This document shows positions 8,771 through 19,203 of a DNA stretch of 64,000 nt, piece by piece. The notes under the pieces were generated by a model that was not told where the DNA came from, made no database searches, and saw nothing but the letters and a program-made list of their open reading frames with translations. The position numbers and the translations under genes are program-made. The DNA comes from Caulifigura coniformis (GTDB taxonomy: Bacteria > Planctomycetota > Planctomycetia > Planctomycetales > Planctomycetaceae). Location of the stretch: contig NZ_CP036271.1 of the NCBI RefSeq assembly GCF_007745175.1, positions 2,066,154 to 2,130,153 on the forward strand. Direction: 5' to 3'. Within the stretch, counting starts at the first letter, position 1. Each line of letters starts with the position of its first letter.

Positions 8771-10039
8771 ATGGGCTACGAAATCCAGCGTACGATCGAC
8801 GCCGTCTGGCGGATGGAATCGGCCCGGCTGATTGCCGGACTCGCGCGAATGGTGCGCGACGTCGGCCTGGCTGAAGAGCTGGCCCAGGACGCTCTCGTCG
8901 TCGCCCTCGAGCAATGGCCCCAGACGGGCCTGCCCGAGAATCCCGGCGCCTGGCTGATGGCGACGGCCAAGCGTCGCGCGCTCGACCAGCTTCGACGCCG
9001 GAAAATGCTCGACCGCAAGCACGCCGAACTCGGACGCGAGCGCGAAGCGGTCGAACTGGCGGTCCCCGATCTCGACGACGCCCTCGACAACGACATCGGC
9101 GACGACCTGCTGCGGCTGATCTTCACCGCCTGTCACCCGATTCTCTCCACCGAAGCGCGGGCGGCGCTGACGCTCAGACTTCTCGGGGGCCTCACGACGG
9201 ATGAGATCGCGCGGGCCTTCCTCGTGGCCGAACCGACCGTCGCCCAGCGGATCGTGCGGGCGAAACGCACGCTCTCCGAAGAAAAGATCGCCATCGAAGT
9301 TCCCCGAGGGCCGGAGCTGGCGGAGCGGCTCTCTTCGGTGCTGGAAGTCATCTACCTGATTTTCAACGAAGGTTACACGGCGACAGCCGGCGACGACTGG
9401 ATGAGACCGACGCTGTGTGACGAAGCGTTGCGCCTGGGTCGCGTGCTCGCGGAACTCGAGCCGAACGAGCCCGAGGTGCATGCGCTCGTGGCGCTGATGG
9501 AGATCCAGGCCTCCCGGACGCGGGCCCGCGTCGGGGCGAACGGCGAACCCGTGCTGCTGCTCGACCAGAATCGCGCACTGTGGGATCAGCTTCTCATTCG
9601 CCGCGGTCTTGCCGCCCTGCAGCGCTGCGAGCAATCCGGTCGGCCGCGCGGACCGTACACCCTCCAGGCCGCCATCGCCGCGTGCCACGCGCGGGCTCGC
9701 AAGGCGAGTGAGACCGACTGGTCGCGGATCGCATGGCTGTACAGTGAACTGGCCCGGATCAACCCGTCGCCCGTCGTCGAGCTCAACCGGGCTGTCGCGG
9801 TGTCGATGGCCGAAGGTCCGGCCGCGGGTCTGGAGATTGTCGACCAGCTGGCCAGCGAGCCGCTCCTCAAGAACTACCACCTGCTGCCGAGCGTCCGCGG
9901 CGACCTGCTGCAGAAGATCGGGCGTGTCGACGAGGCCCGCGAGGAATTCGAGCGAGCCGCCACGCTCACCCGCAACGAGCGTGAACGAGCCCTCCTTATG
10001 TCGCGAGCGATGACCTGTCACGTCCAGGGACAATCATGA
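8771..10039 (+). CDS. SigI-like/DUF6596 type RNA polymerase sigma factor
   Basis: 422 aa, beginning at the ATG for MGYEIQRTIDAVWRMESARL, which matches where this family normally starts; the frame is open upstream but covers the repeat. Region 2 is visible (AEELAQDALVVALEQWP, NPGAWLMATAKRRALDQLRR), and region 4 (LTLRLLGGLTTDEIARAFLV, AQRIVRAKRTL). A TPR-like C-terminal half follows, with YLIFNEGYTA, ALVALMEIQASR and LNRAVAVSMAEGP, typical of DUF6596-containing sigma factors. These genes usually sit beside a YCII/DGPF-domain gene; none is visible here. Target promoters are unknown. Confidence 0.9.
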   Translation: MGYEIQRTIDAVWRMESARLIAGLARMVRDVGLAEELAQDALVVALEQWPQTGLPENPGAWLMATAKRRALDQLRRRKMLDRKHAELGREREAVELAVPDLDDALDNDIGDDLLRLIFTACHPILSTEARAALTLRLLGGLTTDEIARAFLVAEPTVAQRIVRAKRTLSEEKIAIEVPRGPELAERLSSVLEVIYLIFNEGYTATAGDDWMRPTLCDEALRLGRVLAELEPNEPEVHALVALMEIQASRTRARVGANGEPVLLLDQNRALWDQLLIRRGLAALQRCEQSGRPRGPYTLQAAIAACHARARKASETDWSRIAWLYSELARINPSPVVELNRAVAVSMAEGPAAGLEIVDQLASEPLLKNYHLLPSVRGDLLQKIGRVDEAREEFERAATLTRNERERALLMSRAMTCHVQGQS

Positions 10040-10154
10040 ATGAGTTGCACTGCCGTTCATCTAGCACCGTGCGACTGACGCTTCCTGCCATGGAGGGGGC
10101 GCCGGATTATAGCCAGGGGAGACTGCAGACGTTTCTTTTTGCTAGAAGTCCAGA

Positions 10155-10976
10155 ATGCCGCCGTCCATACACATCCAAAAGGCTAAGTCTTCGGGCCCCG
10201 GCACTTGCAATGAGTGTGCTGCACTCATCGATGATGGCGAATGGTCCTATTGGTACCTTCCATTCACTGACGGAGGGCGCGGCCCAGTCCCCCTCGCCCT
10301 AGAGTTCTGTGAACGGTGCTTCTCCAAGCCAGAGTTTCGCCAGAGACTTTGGATGATGTCATTAGGCTTCTCCGTCGAAGAAGACTCCGACGAGGCCGCA
10401 CTGGTTGCCGACACGGAACGATTGTTAGCCGAGTACATTCGTGAGCAAGAGTCACTGATTCAGGTCCACCACATCGCGCTGACGCAAAAAGTCATTCGCG
10501 ATTTGCAAATCGACCCGAAGCTGATTTACTCGCTGAGCCCCGACACCTTCGAGGTTCTCGTGTGCGACCGACTTTCAAAAATGGACTTTGAGGTTCGGCG
10601 AACAGGCAACGTGAACCAGAAAGACGGTGGCATTGACATTGTCTTTTGGAAGGATGGGCCAGTGCCAATTCTGGGGGCGGCGCAAGCAAAGCACCACCGC
10701 ACCCGTGAGGCAACGACCCGCGCTCCCGAGATTCGCGATTTCCAAGGCGCATTGGGCGACGAGTTCCAAGTGGGAATCGTCGTGACCAACACGGGCTTTT
10801 CGGCAGACGCCAAGTGGTTTGCAGAGCACCGATCCACCATCTTGCGACTCCGAGACGGAGATGAGTTGCAGCGATGGATTCGGGACGACTTCACGCGGGG
10901 ACTCCAACAATTCGATGCCCAGCGCACTATTGAACTTTGCCCTGGAGTGTCAATCGACGTGCCATGGTTCAAGTGA
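10155..10976 (+). CDS. Mrr-type restriction endonuclease-like protein with N-terminal zinc ribbon
   Basis: 273 aa. Two Cys pairs (Cys18/Cys21 and Cys52/Cys55) form a likely zinc-binding N-terminal module. A helical linker follows, then an Mrr_cat-like PD-(D/E)XK nuclease fold: Glu133 in DTFEVLVCDRLSKMDFEV, Asp161 in the GGIDI motif, and the Gln-Ala-Lys catalytic motif at 177-179. Mrr enzymes cleave methylated or foreign DNA; no methylase is next to it, consistent with a type IV or other stand-alone role, but this is inference. Base composition and codon choice (more A/T-ending codons) differ from the GC-rich neighbours, suggesting transfer. Confidence 0.82.
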   Translation: MPPSIHIQKAKSSGPGTCNECAALIDDGEWSYWYLPFTDGGRGPVPLALEFCERCFSKPEFRQRLWMMSLGFSVEEDSDEAALVADTERLLAEYIREQESLIQVHHIALTQKVIRDLQIDPKLIYSLSPDTFEVLVCDRLSKMDFEVRRTGNVNQKDGGIDIVFWKDGPVPILGAAQAKHHRTREATTRAPEIRDFQGALGDEFQVGIVVTNTGFSADAKWFAEHRSTILRLRDGDELQRWIRDDFTRGLQQFDAQRTIELCPGVSIDVPWFK

Positions 10977-11138
10977 TACCACGCTGTAGCTATCGACCAA
11001 GCAAATGTCGTGAAAAACTACATCGCGAGGTAGGCCGATCATCATTGAACAGTCGACTTCAGAACGGAACTGCTTGACATCCCACGTCGACACGGCATCG
11101 AGTTCGACAAGCAATAAGTCTTCGATTGACCCAACCAT
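10950..11138 (-). other. Possible small ORF or gene remnant, low confidence
   Basis: 62 codons from an ATG at 11138 (MVGSIEDLLLVELDAVSTWD) to a stop inside the last codons of the Mrr-like gene on the opposite strand. The predicted peptide has normal composition (DVVFHDICLVDSY), unlike most shadow frames here, and lies in the same lower-GC patch. No family is recognised and no ribosome binding site stands out. It may be chance. Confidence 0.2.
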
Positions 11139-11841
11139 GATCTGGCACATCGGAACCAGCGGTTACAGCTATCCCGCCTGGAAAGGCTCGTTCTACCCCG
11201 ACAAGCTCCCAGCGAAGCAGTTCCTGAGCTACTACGCGACGCAGTTCGACGTGGTCGAATACAACGGTTCGTTCCGCACCTTGCCCAGCGACAAGTCGAT
11301 CGACGACTGGGCAACGCAGACACCGGCCGCGTTTCGATTCGTCCTGAAAGCGCCGCAGAAGATCACACACATCCGGCGGCTCAAGGAGGCCGGAGACGAT
11401 CTGCAGCAGCTGGCCGCGTGCGTGACGAGGCTGAAGAAACGGGCCGCCCCGGTCCTGTTCCAGCTGCCGCCGAATTTCAAACAGGACCTGGCCCGACTCG
11501 AGGAATTCCTGAAGCACGCCAAGAAGCCGATCCAGGCGGCCTTCGAGTTTCGCCACGAGAGCTGGCTGAACGACGACACCTGCCGCCTGCTGAAGAAGCA
11601 CAAGGCGGCGCTCGTCGTCGCGGACGCCGAAGACCTTCCCGAGACGCCGCTCGTGCCGACGGCTGGCTGGGGCTATCTGCGACTTCGTCGCGAGAACTAC
11701 ACCGACGCCGCTCTCAGGAAGTGGATCCGGCGGATCGAAGCCATGAACTGGAAAGAGGTCTTCGTGTTCTTCAAGCACGAAGACACGGGCACGGGGCCGA
11801 AGCTGGGCCAAAGGCTGTTGCGGCTTACTGATTCACCGTGA
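11137..11841 (+). CDS. DUF72 domain-containing protein (YecE-like)
   Basis: 234 aa from the ATG for MIWHIGTSGYSYPAWKGSFY, the canonical DUF72 start; an upstream in-frame ATG would add 21 non-conserved residues. Other DUF72 marks are VVEYNGSFRTLPS, FRFVLKAPQKITHIRR, PVLFQLPPNF and EFRHESWL. The fold is TIM-barrel-like and the biochemical function is unknown. The extreme C-terminus (FVFFKHEDTGTGPKLGQRL) is the usual end of the family. The gene overlaps the 3' end of the convergent DoxX-like gene by 17 bp. Confidence 0.92.
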   Translation: MIWHIGTSGYSYPAWKGSFYPDKLPAKQFLSYYATQFDVVEYNGSFRTLPSDKSIDDWATQTPAAFRFVLKAPQKITHIRRLKEAGDDLQQLAACVTRLKKRAAPVLFQLPPNFKQDLARLEEFLKHAKKPIQAAFEFRHESWLNDDTCRLLKKHKAALVVADAEDLPETPLVPTAGWGYLRLRRENYTDAALRKWIRRIEAMNWKEVFVFFKHEDTGTGPKLGQRLLRLTDSP

Positions 11842-12238
11842 CGGTCGGAGCTTTGGTCCGCCAGGGAACAATCGCCCGCAGCCGGGGCTCGCGCAGGAAC
11901 ACACCCAGCCAGGCGAGGACGCCGATGATGACCGGGGTCATCATTTCGCCGATCGGATCCCCCTTCTGAACATGCACGAACACGGCCCCTCCGAGGTAAC
12001 CGTTGAGCAGCATCGCGCCCAGCACGGTCGTACGAGGGATGAGGTAGAGCACGGCACAGGCGATCTCCACCGCGCCGATCTTTTGAACGATCTCTTTCGT
12101 GATCCGCATCTTCTCGATGCCTTCGATCAACTGCGGATCGTTGCTGAACTTCATGACGCCGCTCATGACCATCGCGGCCGTGACCAGCACGGTCAGAATC
12201 CATCCGCAGATCGACATCCACTTCGGCTGTGCAGGCAT
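11825..12238 (-). CDS. DoxX-like four-helix membrane protein
   Basis: 137 aa. The ATG for MPAQPKWMSI has an AGGAA ribosome binding site about 6 nt upstream. Four hydrophobic segments (WILTVLVTAAMVMSGVMKF, AVEIACAVLYLIP, VLGAMLLNGYLGGAVFVHV, MTPVIIGVLAWLGVFL) and the order of Lys/Glu/Asn residues fit DoxX-like proteins. Some DoxX proteins affect redox or thiosulfate metabolism, but the function here is unknown. The 3' end overlaps the convergent DUF72 gene. Confidence 0.8.
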   Translation of the reverse strand: MPAQPKWMSICGWILTVLVTAAMVMSGVMKFSNDPQLIEGIEKMRITKEIVQKIGAVEIACAVLYLIPRTTVLGAMLLNGYLGGAVFVHVQKGDPIGEMMTPVIIGVLAWLGVFLREPRLRAIVPWRTKAPTVTVNQ

Positions 12239-12300
12239 CGGAGTTCCTGAATGATGGATCGCGACCGCTGGCGCGTCATCCGGCAAGTATGCCGGGAGCG

Positions 12301-12825
12301 CTACTCCTCACCCCGTCCTTTGGCTTCGAGCTGTCGGATGCGGTCGCGGAGCCGGGCCGCCTCTTCATACGACTCGTTGTCGATGGCGGCCTTCAGGTCG
12401 TTCCGCAGGCGGAACAGCTCATAGTGCTCGCGACTTTCGGACGACGTCCGGGGAGGGCATTTGCCGACATGCTGGGTGTCGCTGTGAACGCTTTCCAGCA
12501 GCGGAATCAGGTCGTCGTGGAAGACCTCATAGTCGTGGGCACAGCCGAGACGCCCCTGACTGCGAAACTGCTTGAAGGTGATTCCGCAGAACGGGCAGGT
12601 CTTGCCATCGTCCGCGGACTCCTCGGCTTCCTCCGACTTCACTTTCAACGAAGGCTTGGAAGAGACCGACTCCGCCTGAAACTCTTCCGACGATCCACCG
12701 ACTTCAACGGAATTCAGGTATTCCTGGGCGCACGTCTCGCAGAGGTGGAGCGACTGCGCCTGCCCTTCACGGATTTCCGTGATGTGCATGGTGGCGGGCT
12801 TGGTGCAGCGTCGGCACTTCTTCAT
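12301..12825 (-). CDS. McsA-like UVR-domain zinc protein
   Basis: 174 aa. The start ATG gives MKKCRRCTKPATMHITEI, the standard N-terminus of this family. Cys4/Cys7 and Cys29/Cys32 form the first zinc module, and a second Cys set follows (CPFCGITF, GRLGCAHDY). The C-terminus is a UvrB/UvrC (UVR) motif, RLRNDLKAAIDNESYEEAAR. In Firmicutes McsA activates the McsB arginine kinase and the CtsR/ClpC stress system; no McsB is next to it here, so the partner is unknown. Confidence 0.87.
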   Translation of the reverse strand: MKKCRRCTKPATMHITEIREGQAQSLHLCETCAQEYLNSVEVGGSSEEFQAESVSSKPSLKVKSEEAEESADDGKTCPFCGITFKQFRSQGRLGCAHDYEVFHDDLIPLLESVHSDTQHVGKCPPRTSSESREHYELFRLRNDLKAAIDNESYEEAARLRDRIRQLEAKGRGEE

Positions 12826-12922
12826 ATCACTCTCGACACGACAGACCGGGGTATTCTGGAATTCTATGAAGGGGGGCGCGAGCGTCAAACAGCGAATGAC
12901 AGCCCCTCATTCGCGGAACAAC

Positions 12923-12959
12923 GATGGCGTGGGCCGCCCATCCGGCGGTCCACGCCATC
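12923..12959 (-). terminator. Hairpin downstream of YcaC-like gene
   Basis: Long inverted repeat, arms GATGGCGTGG and CCACGCCATC with an inner CCGCC/GGCGG pairing. On the minus strand it follows the YcaC-like stop by about 43 nt, but the downstream T-tract is poor, so it may be a weak terminator or an mRNA 3'-end stabiliser. Confidence 0.5.
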
Positions 12960-13002
12960 CCCCTCACTGAAGCAGCCCCCGGGGGGCAACGCGGCTTCCG
13001 CC

Positions 13003-13668
13003 CTATTGATACTTGTCGAGCTTCGTCTCCGGGCCGCTTTTCGCGATGGCCTGGGCCTTGTCGTAGCTTTCGATCAGGCATTGGTACTCGGGGCAGATCT
13101 CGGCGAGGATTTTCGCGAATCGGGAACCTTCCGGACGGTTCCAGGTGCGCATCAGTTCCGCGGCGATCGCGAAGGTGTCCGTCGGGATGGCCCCGGCCTG
13201 AGCGATGCGGGCGATGGTGATGTCGGTCGCCATCTTGCTCCAGTTGCCCGAAGCGTCGACCACGCAATACGCCTTGTAACCGGCCTGGATGGCGCTGATC
13301 GCCGGGAAAGCCATGCACACGCTGGTGAGAGTGCCGGCGATGATGAGCGTCTTGCGGCCTGTCTTTTCGATGGCTTCCACGAACGGCGGATTGTCCCAGG
13401 CGTTGATCTGTCCCGTGCGCGGAACGTACACGGCATGCGGCGCGTACTGGTGAATCTCCGGAATCAGCGGGCCATTGGGGCCATCCGGCACCGAGGCGGT
13501 GGTAATCACCGGGATCTTCAGGAGCGATGCGGTTTTTGCGAGGGCGATGGCGTACTTCCGCAGGTCGGGAATCGGCAGATCGCGAACGGTGTTGAACAGG
13601 CCGCTCTGGTGATCGATGAGCAGCATGACGGCGTCATCGGCGTCGAGCATTCCGTTCGTGGCAGGCAT
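13003..13668 (-). CDS. YcaC-like isochorismatase-superfamily hydrolase
   Basis: 221 aa. Isochorismatase-fold marks are [12 protein letters not shown] (Asp19), [15 protein letters not shown] (Arg84) and the nucleophile region [13 protein letters not shown] (Cys118). The run [13 protein letters not shown] followed by [16 protein letters not shown] is characteristic of the YcaC subgroup. These cysteine hydrolases have no firmly assigned substrate. The start ATG gives [14 protein letters not shown] and is preceded by AGGAG (minus strand, in GAAAGTGA...TTTCAGGAGAACGCGCCC orientation). Confidence 0.88.
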   Translation of the reverse strand: MPATNGMLDADDAVMLLIDHQSGLFNTVRDLPIPDLRKYAIALAKTASLLKIPVITTASVPDGPNGPLIPEIHQYAPHAVYVPRTGQINAWDNPPFVEAIEKTGRKTLIIAGTLTSVCMAFPAISAIQAGYKAYCVVDASGNWSKMATDITIARIAQAGAIPTDTFAIAAELMRTWNRPEGSRFAKILAEICPEYQCLIESYDKAQAIAKSGPETKLDKYQ

Positions 13669-15772
<2,104 letters not shown>

Positions 15773-15874
15773 TCGGAAGGCCCGGTTTTCACCGGTCGTC
15801 ATCCGTCGAACTTCGTTCAACTCAAATCAAACTCACTTTCGGTCGGCACGGCCGGCCCTACGGAGATTCAAACA

Positions 15875-16168
15875 ATGGCTGTTTCGCTGAAGCCCCTGGA
15901 TGATCGCGTTGTCGTCAGCCCGCTCGACGCCGAAGAGATGACGGCTGGCGGCATCGTCCTTCCGGACAGCGCCAAGGAAAAGCCGCAGCGCGGCAAGGTC
16001 GTCGCTGTCGGCCCCGGCAAGCTGCTGGAAAGCGGCGAACGCTGCCCGGTCGCCCTGGTCGTCGGTGACGAAGTCCTCTTCGGCAAGTACGGCGGCACCG
16101 AAATCGAAGTCGACGGCGAAGAGATCAAGATCCTTCGCGAGTCCGACATCCTCGCCAAGATCGTCTGA
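15875..16168 (+). CDS. groES: 10-kDa co-chaperonin GroES
   Basis: 97 aa, starting [20 protein letters not shown]. Normal GroES features: [10 protein letters not shown], mobile-loop region [54 protein letters not shown]. It caps the GroEL ring. It lies between two groEL genes and presumably serves one or both. The usual groES-groEL order is inverted for copy 1. Confidence 0.97.
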   Translation: MAVSLKPLDDRVVVSPLDAEEMTAGGIVLPDSAKEKPQRGKVVAVGPGKLLESGERCPVALVVGDEVLFGKYGGTEIEVDGEEIKILRESDILAKIV

Positions 16169-16183
16169 TTGATTCCGCCTGAA

Positions 16184-16207
16184 GCCCAGGGGTTGCAACC
16201 CCTGGGC
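16184..16207. repeat. Hairpin between groES and groEL copy 2
   Basis: GCCCAGGGG-TTGC-AA-CCCCTGGGC-type perfect inverted repeat with 9-10 bp arms. Unlike its near-identical relative at 28022-28052 it lacks a T-tract (followed by GTTCCC), so it may act as a partial terminator or RNA processing/stability element setting relative expression of the two groEL copies. Confidence 0.6.
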
Positions 16208-16259
16208 GTTCCCTGCTGAAACTCTCCCCAAATCAAAACTACCGCCCAGGAGTTTTCCG

Positions 16260-17876
16260 GTGGCCAAGCAACTTTTGTTCGACGATCGCGCTCGCCTGAA
16301 ACTGGCCCGCGGCGTCAAGACTCTCGCCGACGCCGTGGCCGTCACCATGGGCCCGACCGGCCGGAACGTGATCATCGACAAGTCCTTCGGCAACCCCGTC
16401 GTCACCAAGGACGGCGTGACGGTGTCGAAGGAAGTCGAACTGGAAGACCCCTATGAGCACATGGGGGCCAAGCTCGTCAACGAAGTCGCTTCCAAGACCA
16501 GCGACATCGCCGGCGACGGCACGACGACCGCGACGGTCCTGACCCGCGCGATCTACGAGGAAGGGCTCCGCTCCATCTCGATGGGCGCCAACCCGCAGAT
16601 CGTCCGCAAGGGAATCGAGAAGGCCGCCAACGCCGCCATCCAGTTCCTCGAATCGATCGCCAAGCCGGTCTCGGACCGCAAGGAAATCGAGCACGTCGGA
16701 GCGGTGTCGGCGAACAACGACGCCGAGATCGGCAAGCTCATCGCCGACGCGATGGAGAAGGTGGGCCGCGACGGCGTCATCACCGTCGAAGAAGGCAAGT
16801 CGAACGCGACCACGCTCGACCTGGCTGAGGGCATGCAGTTCGACAAGGGCTACATCTCGCCCTACTTCGTGACTGACCCGGCCGAGATGAAGTGCATCCT
16901 CGAAGGCGCCTACGTCCTGCTGTTCGAGAAGAAGATCTCGAACCTGCGCGACCTGGTTCCGCTTCTCGAGAAGGTGGCCCGCGCCGGCAAGCCGCTCCTG
17001 ATCGTCGCCGAAGACCTGGAAGGCGAAGCCCTCACGGCTCTCGTCGTCAACCGTCTCCGCGGCGTGCTGCAGGTCTGTGCGGTGAAGGCTCCTGGCTTCG
17101 GCGATCGCCGCAAGGCGATGCTGGGCGACATGGCTGTCCTCACCGGCGGCGAGCTGATCTCCGAAGACCTCGGCATCAAGCTGGAAGCCGTTGAACTGAG
17201 CCAGCTCGGCCGCGTGAAGCGGGTCGAAGTGACCAAGGACAACTGCACGCTGATCGACGGCGCCGGCAAGAACGACGAGATCCAGAAGCGGGTCGGCCAG
17301 ATCCGCAAGCAGATCGAAGAAACCGACAGCCAGTACGACCGCGAGAAGTTCCAGGAACGGCTCGCCAAGCTGTCCGGCGGCGTCGCCATCATCTCCGTCG
17401 GCGCAGCCACCGAAGCGGAAATGAAGCAGACCAAGGCCCGCATGGAAGACGCCCTGCACGCGACCCGCGCGGCCGTGGAAGAAGGCATCCTTCCCGGCGG
17501 CGGCACGGCCCTGCTCCGGGCGATTCCGGAAGTCGAAAAGGTGAAGGCCAAGGGGGACGAGCAGATCGGTGTCGACATCGTCGCTCGCGCTCTGGAAGCC
17601 CCGATCCGTCAGATCGCCGGCAACGGCGGAAACGACGGTTCGGTCGTCGCCGACGAAGTGAAGCAGAAGGGCGCGAACATCGGCTTCAATGCAGTCACCG
17701 GTGAATACGGCGACATGTACAAGGCCGGAATCGTCGACCCCGCGAAGGTCGTGAAGAGCGCCCTCCGCAACGCCGCGTCGATCGCCGGCCTGATGCTGAC
17801 CACCCAGGTCCTCATCACCAAGACCGACACAAACGACGGCAAGGACAAGAAGAAGGTGGAAGGCGCGATCCGCTGA
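16260..17876 (+). CDS. groEL: 60-kDa chaperonin GroEL, copy 2 lacking GGM tail
   Basis: 538 aa, GTG start preceded by AGGAG at about 7 nt. Full-length GroEL with [50 protein letters not shown] and [15 protein letters not shown]. The C-terminus ends in a charged [14 protein letters not shown] instead of the Gly-Gly-Met repeat, a sign of a specialised paralogue. Sequence differs from copy 1 throughout, so it is an old duplication, not a recent tandem copy. Second-copy GroELs in planctomycetes have unassigned clients. Confidence 0.96.
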   Translation: MAKQLLFDDRARLKLARGVKTLADAVAVTMGPTGRNVIIDKSFGNPVVTKDGVTVSKEVELEDPYEHMGAKLVNEVASKTSDIAGDGTTTATVLTRAIYEEGLRSISMGANPQIVRKGIEKAANAAIQFLESIAKPVSDRKEIEHVGAVSANNDAEIGKLIADAMEKVGRDGVITVEEGKSNATTLDLAEGMQFDKGYISPYFVTDPAEMKCILEGAYVLLFEKKISNLRDLVPLLEKVARAGKPLLIVAEDLEGEALTALVVNRLRGVLQVCAVKAPGFGDRRKAMLGDMAVLTGGELISEDLGIKLEAVELSQLGRVKRVEVTKDNCTLIDGAGKNDEIQKRVGQIRKQIEETDSQYDREKFQERLAKLSGGVAIISVGAATEAEMKQTKARMEDALHATRAAVEEGILPGGGTALLRAIPEVEKVKAKGDEQIGVDIVARALEAPIRQIAGNGGNDGSVVADEVKQKGANIGFNAVTGEYGDMYKAGIVDPAKVVKSALRNAASIAGLMLTTQVLITKTDTNDGKDKKKVEGAIR

Positions 17877-17901
17877 TCGCAGGCTTTCTCCGGCAGATGC
17901 C

Positions 17902-17937
17902 AAAGCGGCCTCCTGAAGCAGGAGGCCGCTTTTTTGT
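17902..17937 (+). terminator. Strong rho-independent terminator after groEL copy 2
   Basis: Perfect stem AAGCGGCCTCCTG / CAGGAGGCCGCTT with loop AAG, followed by TTTTTTGTTG. It ends the chaperonin block 26 bp after the stop codon. Confidence 0.92.
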
Positions 17938-18013
17938 TGCGCGCAGCCACATCAAGTTTCTACGAGGAAGTCGTTTTCTTCTTGCGGGTCCTCGGCGTCC
18001 CGCGCTTGGCGGC

Positions 18014-18298
18014 ATGTTTCTCGCCTGGGCCGATCCCACCGGAACCGCATTCGCGAGCGATGCCCTGCCGACGGTATTCGATCCCCTCGCCTGGCAGCTG
18101 GGGCAACTGACCCTGGAACTCCGGAACATCACGTTCCTGGGAGGGACGGAAACGTCAGTGTCGATGGTCGGCTCCATCGAGATGCCCGAGGCCGTCCCCG
18201 AGCCATCGAGCCTGCTCCTCACGGCAGCGGCGGCGGCCGGCTTCGCAGTTCGCCGCCGGCGACTCCTCCGGAACCGTCAGGTCACGGCATCTGCCTGA
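18014..18298 (+). pseudogene. 5'-truncated PEP-CTERM protein gene remnant
   Basis: 95 codons from an internal ATG (MFLAWADPTGTAFASDALPT) to a stop. It aligns with the C-terminal half of the intact PEP-CTERM gene at 18483-19160: MFLAWADPTGTAFASD/MFVSFDDSTATAHAND, LPTVFDP/MPTSFDP, RNITFLGG/SNATYPGG, and then VPEPSS plus a hydrophobic helix and RRRR. The N-terminal half and signal peptide are missing; the open frame runs upstream only into the groEL terminator. Probably a degraded paralogue. Confidence 0.65.
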
Positions 18299-18334
18299 GG
18301 CTGGAATGCCTCTCTTGAACGCATTCCAGCCGCC
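18296..18334. repeat. Hairpin after PEP-CTERM remnant
   Basis: Arms GGCTGGAATGC and GCATTCCAGCC around an 11-nt loop, flanked by GAGGCT/GCCTC. It overlaps the stop of the remnant. No T-tract on either strand; it could have been the original terminator or an mRNA 3'-stability element. Confidence 0.5.
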
Positions 18335-18482
18335 TCGACTTCAGGACGTGGCTGTCGTCGTCAGCGGCTTGCAGTCCACACTTCGCTGGCCGATGGGCTC
18401 CCGCAACAGCGCGGAGGGGCGGGAATTGACGATGGTGCGCTCCGATTTCTAGATTGTGAGTGGCTTCTTTGGAGGGCAGGGC

Positions 18483-19160
18483 ATGCGGGCAGCACTGATC
18501 GCAGCTGGAATGATCGTGGCATGCGCGGGGACCGATTTCGTTCATGCCGACCTGATCACCTACACATTCACGGGTCAGATCACCTCGACGACGTTCGGCA
18601 GCGGGTTCGCCGGGATCGACGTCGGGACGACATTTTCCGGCTCCTTCCAATTCGACCCGAGTCTGGCCGGACCTGACGGCAATTCGGGTTCAGATCTGGG
18701 GGTCTATTCCCTGGCTCCTTCGCCCGACAGCTTCTTCAATCTCTCCATGGCCGGCTGGGATTTCATCGGGCCTGTGTCCGGGGTGACCGTCCGAAACAAC
18801 TTTGGACCCGCAGTGGTCGACGGTTTGCAGGTCAGGACCGATGGCACCGTTCCCGCAGGCTGGACCGCGACGTCCAGTTCGATGTTCGTGAGTTTCGATG
18901 ACTCGACAGCCACCGCCCACGCGAATGATCTCATGCCGACGTCGTTTGATCCGGCGAAGTTCGACGCGGTCAACTTCTCATGGCGGGTCTCGAACGCCAC
19001 CTATCCGGGTGGCTCGTCCGGGGGAGCACTCTTCGCCGGGACCGTCACGATGTCCGCGGTCCCCGAACCGTCCTCCGCGCTGCTCGCGATGACTGTCGCA
19101 GGCCTCGGCCTCCGGAAACGCCGACGAGCCTTGCGACGAACAGGGTCTCCACGCGGGTGA
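18483..19160 (+). CDS. PEP-CTERM sorting-signal secreted protein
   Basis: 225 aa from the ATG for MRAALIAAGMIVACAGTDF; GGAGG lies about 8 nt upstream, better than the in-frame GTG 27 nt earlier. A signal peptide ends near VHADL. The body is beta-rich (DLITYTFTGQITSTTFGSGF, GTTFSGSFQFD) and resembles short planctomycete PEP-CTERM proteins of unknown function. The C-terminus has the VPEPSS motif, a hydrophobic segment and LRKRRRALRR, the signal recognised by exosortase, which releases or anchors the protein. No exosortase gene is in the window. Confidence 0.85.
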   Translation: MRAALIAAGMIVACAGTDFVHADLITYTFTGQITSTTFGSGFAGIDVGTTFSGSFQFDPSLAGPDGNSGSDLGVYSLAPSPDSFFNLSMAGWDFIGPVSGVTVRNNFGPAVVDGLQVRTDGTVPAGWTATSSSMFVSFDDSTATAHANDLMPTSFDPAKFDAVNFSWRVSNATYPGGSSGGALFAGTVTMSAVPEPSSALLAMTVAGLGLRKRRRALRRTGSPRG

Positions 19161-19203
19161 ACGCTCAACCAGCCGCTCGTGCGGCTCAGGCCTGATCGTT
19201 GAC

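Noticed and set aside
10036-10302. 88-codon frame overlapping the end of the sigma factor gene
   Set aside because: No motif; overlaps the real Mrr-like gene in a different frame.
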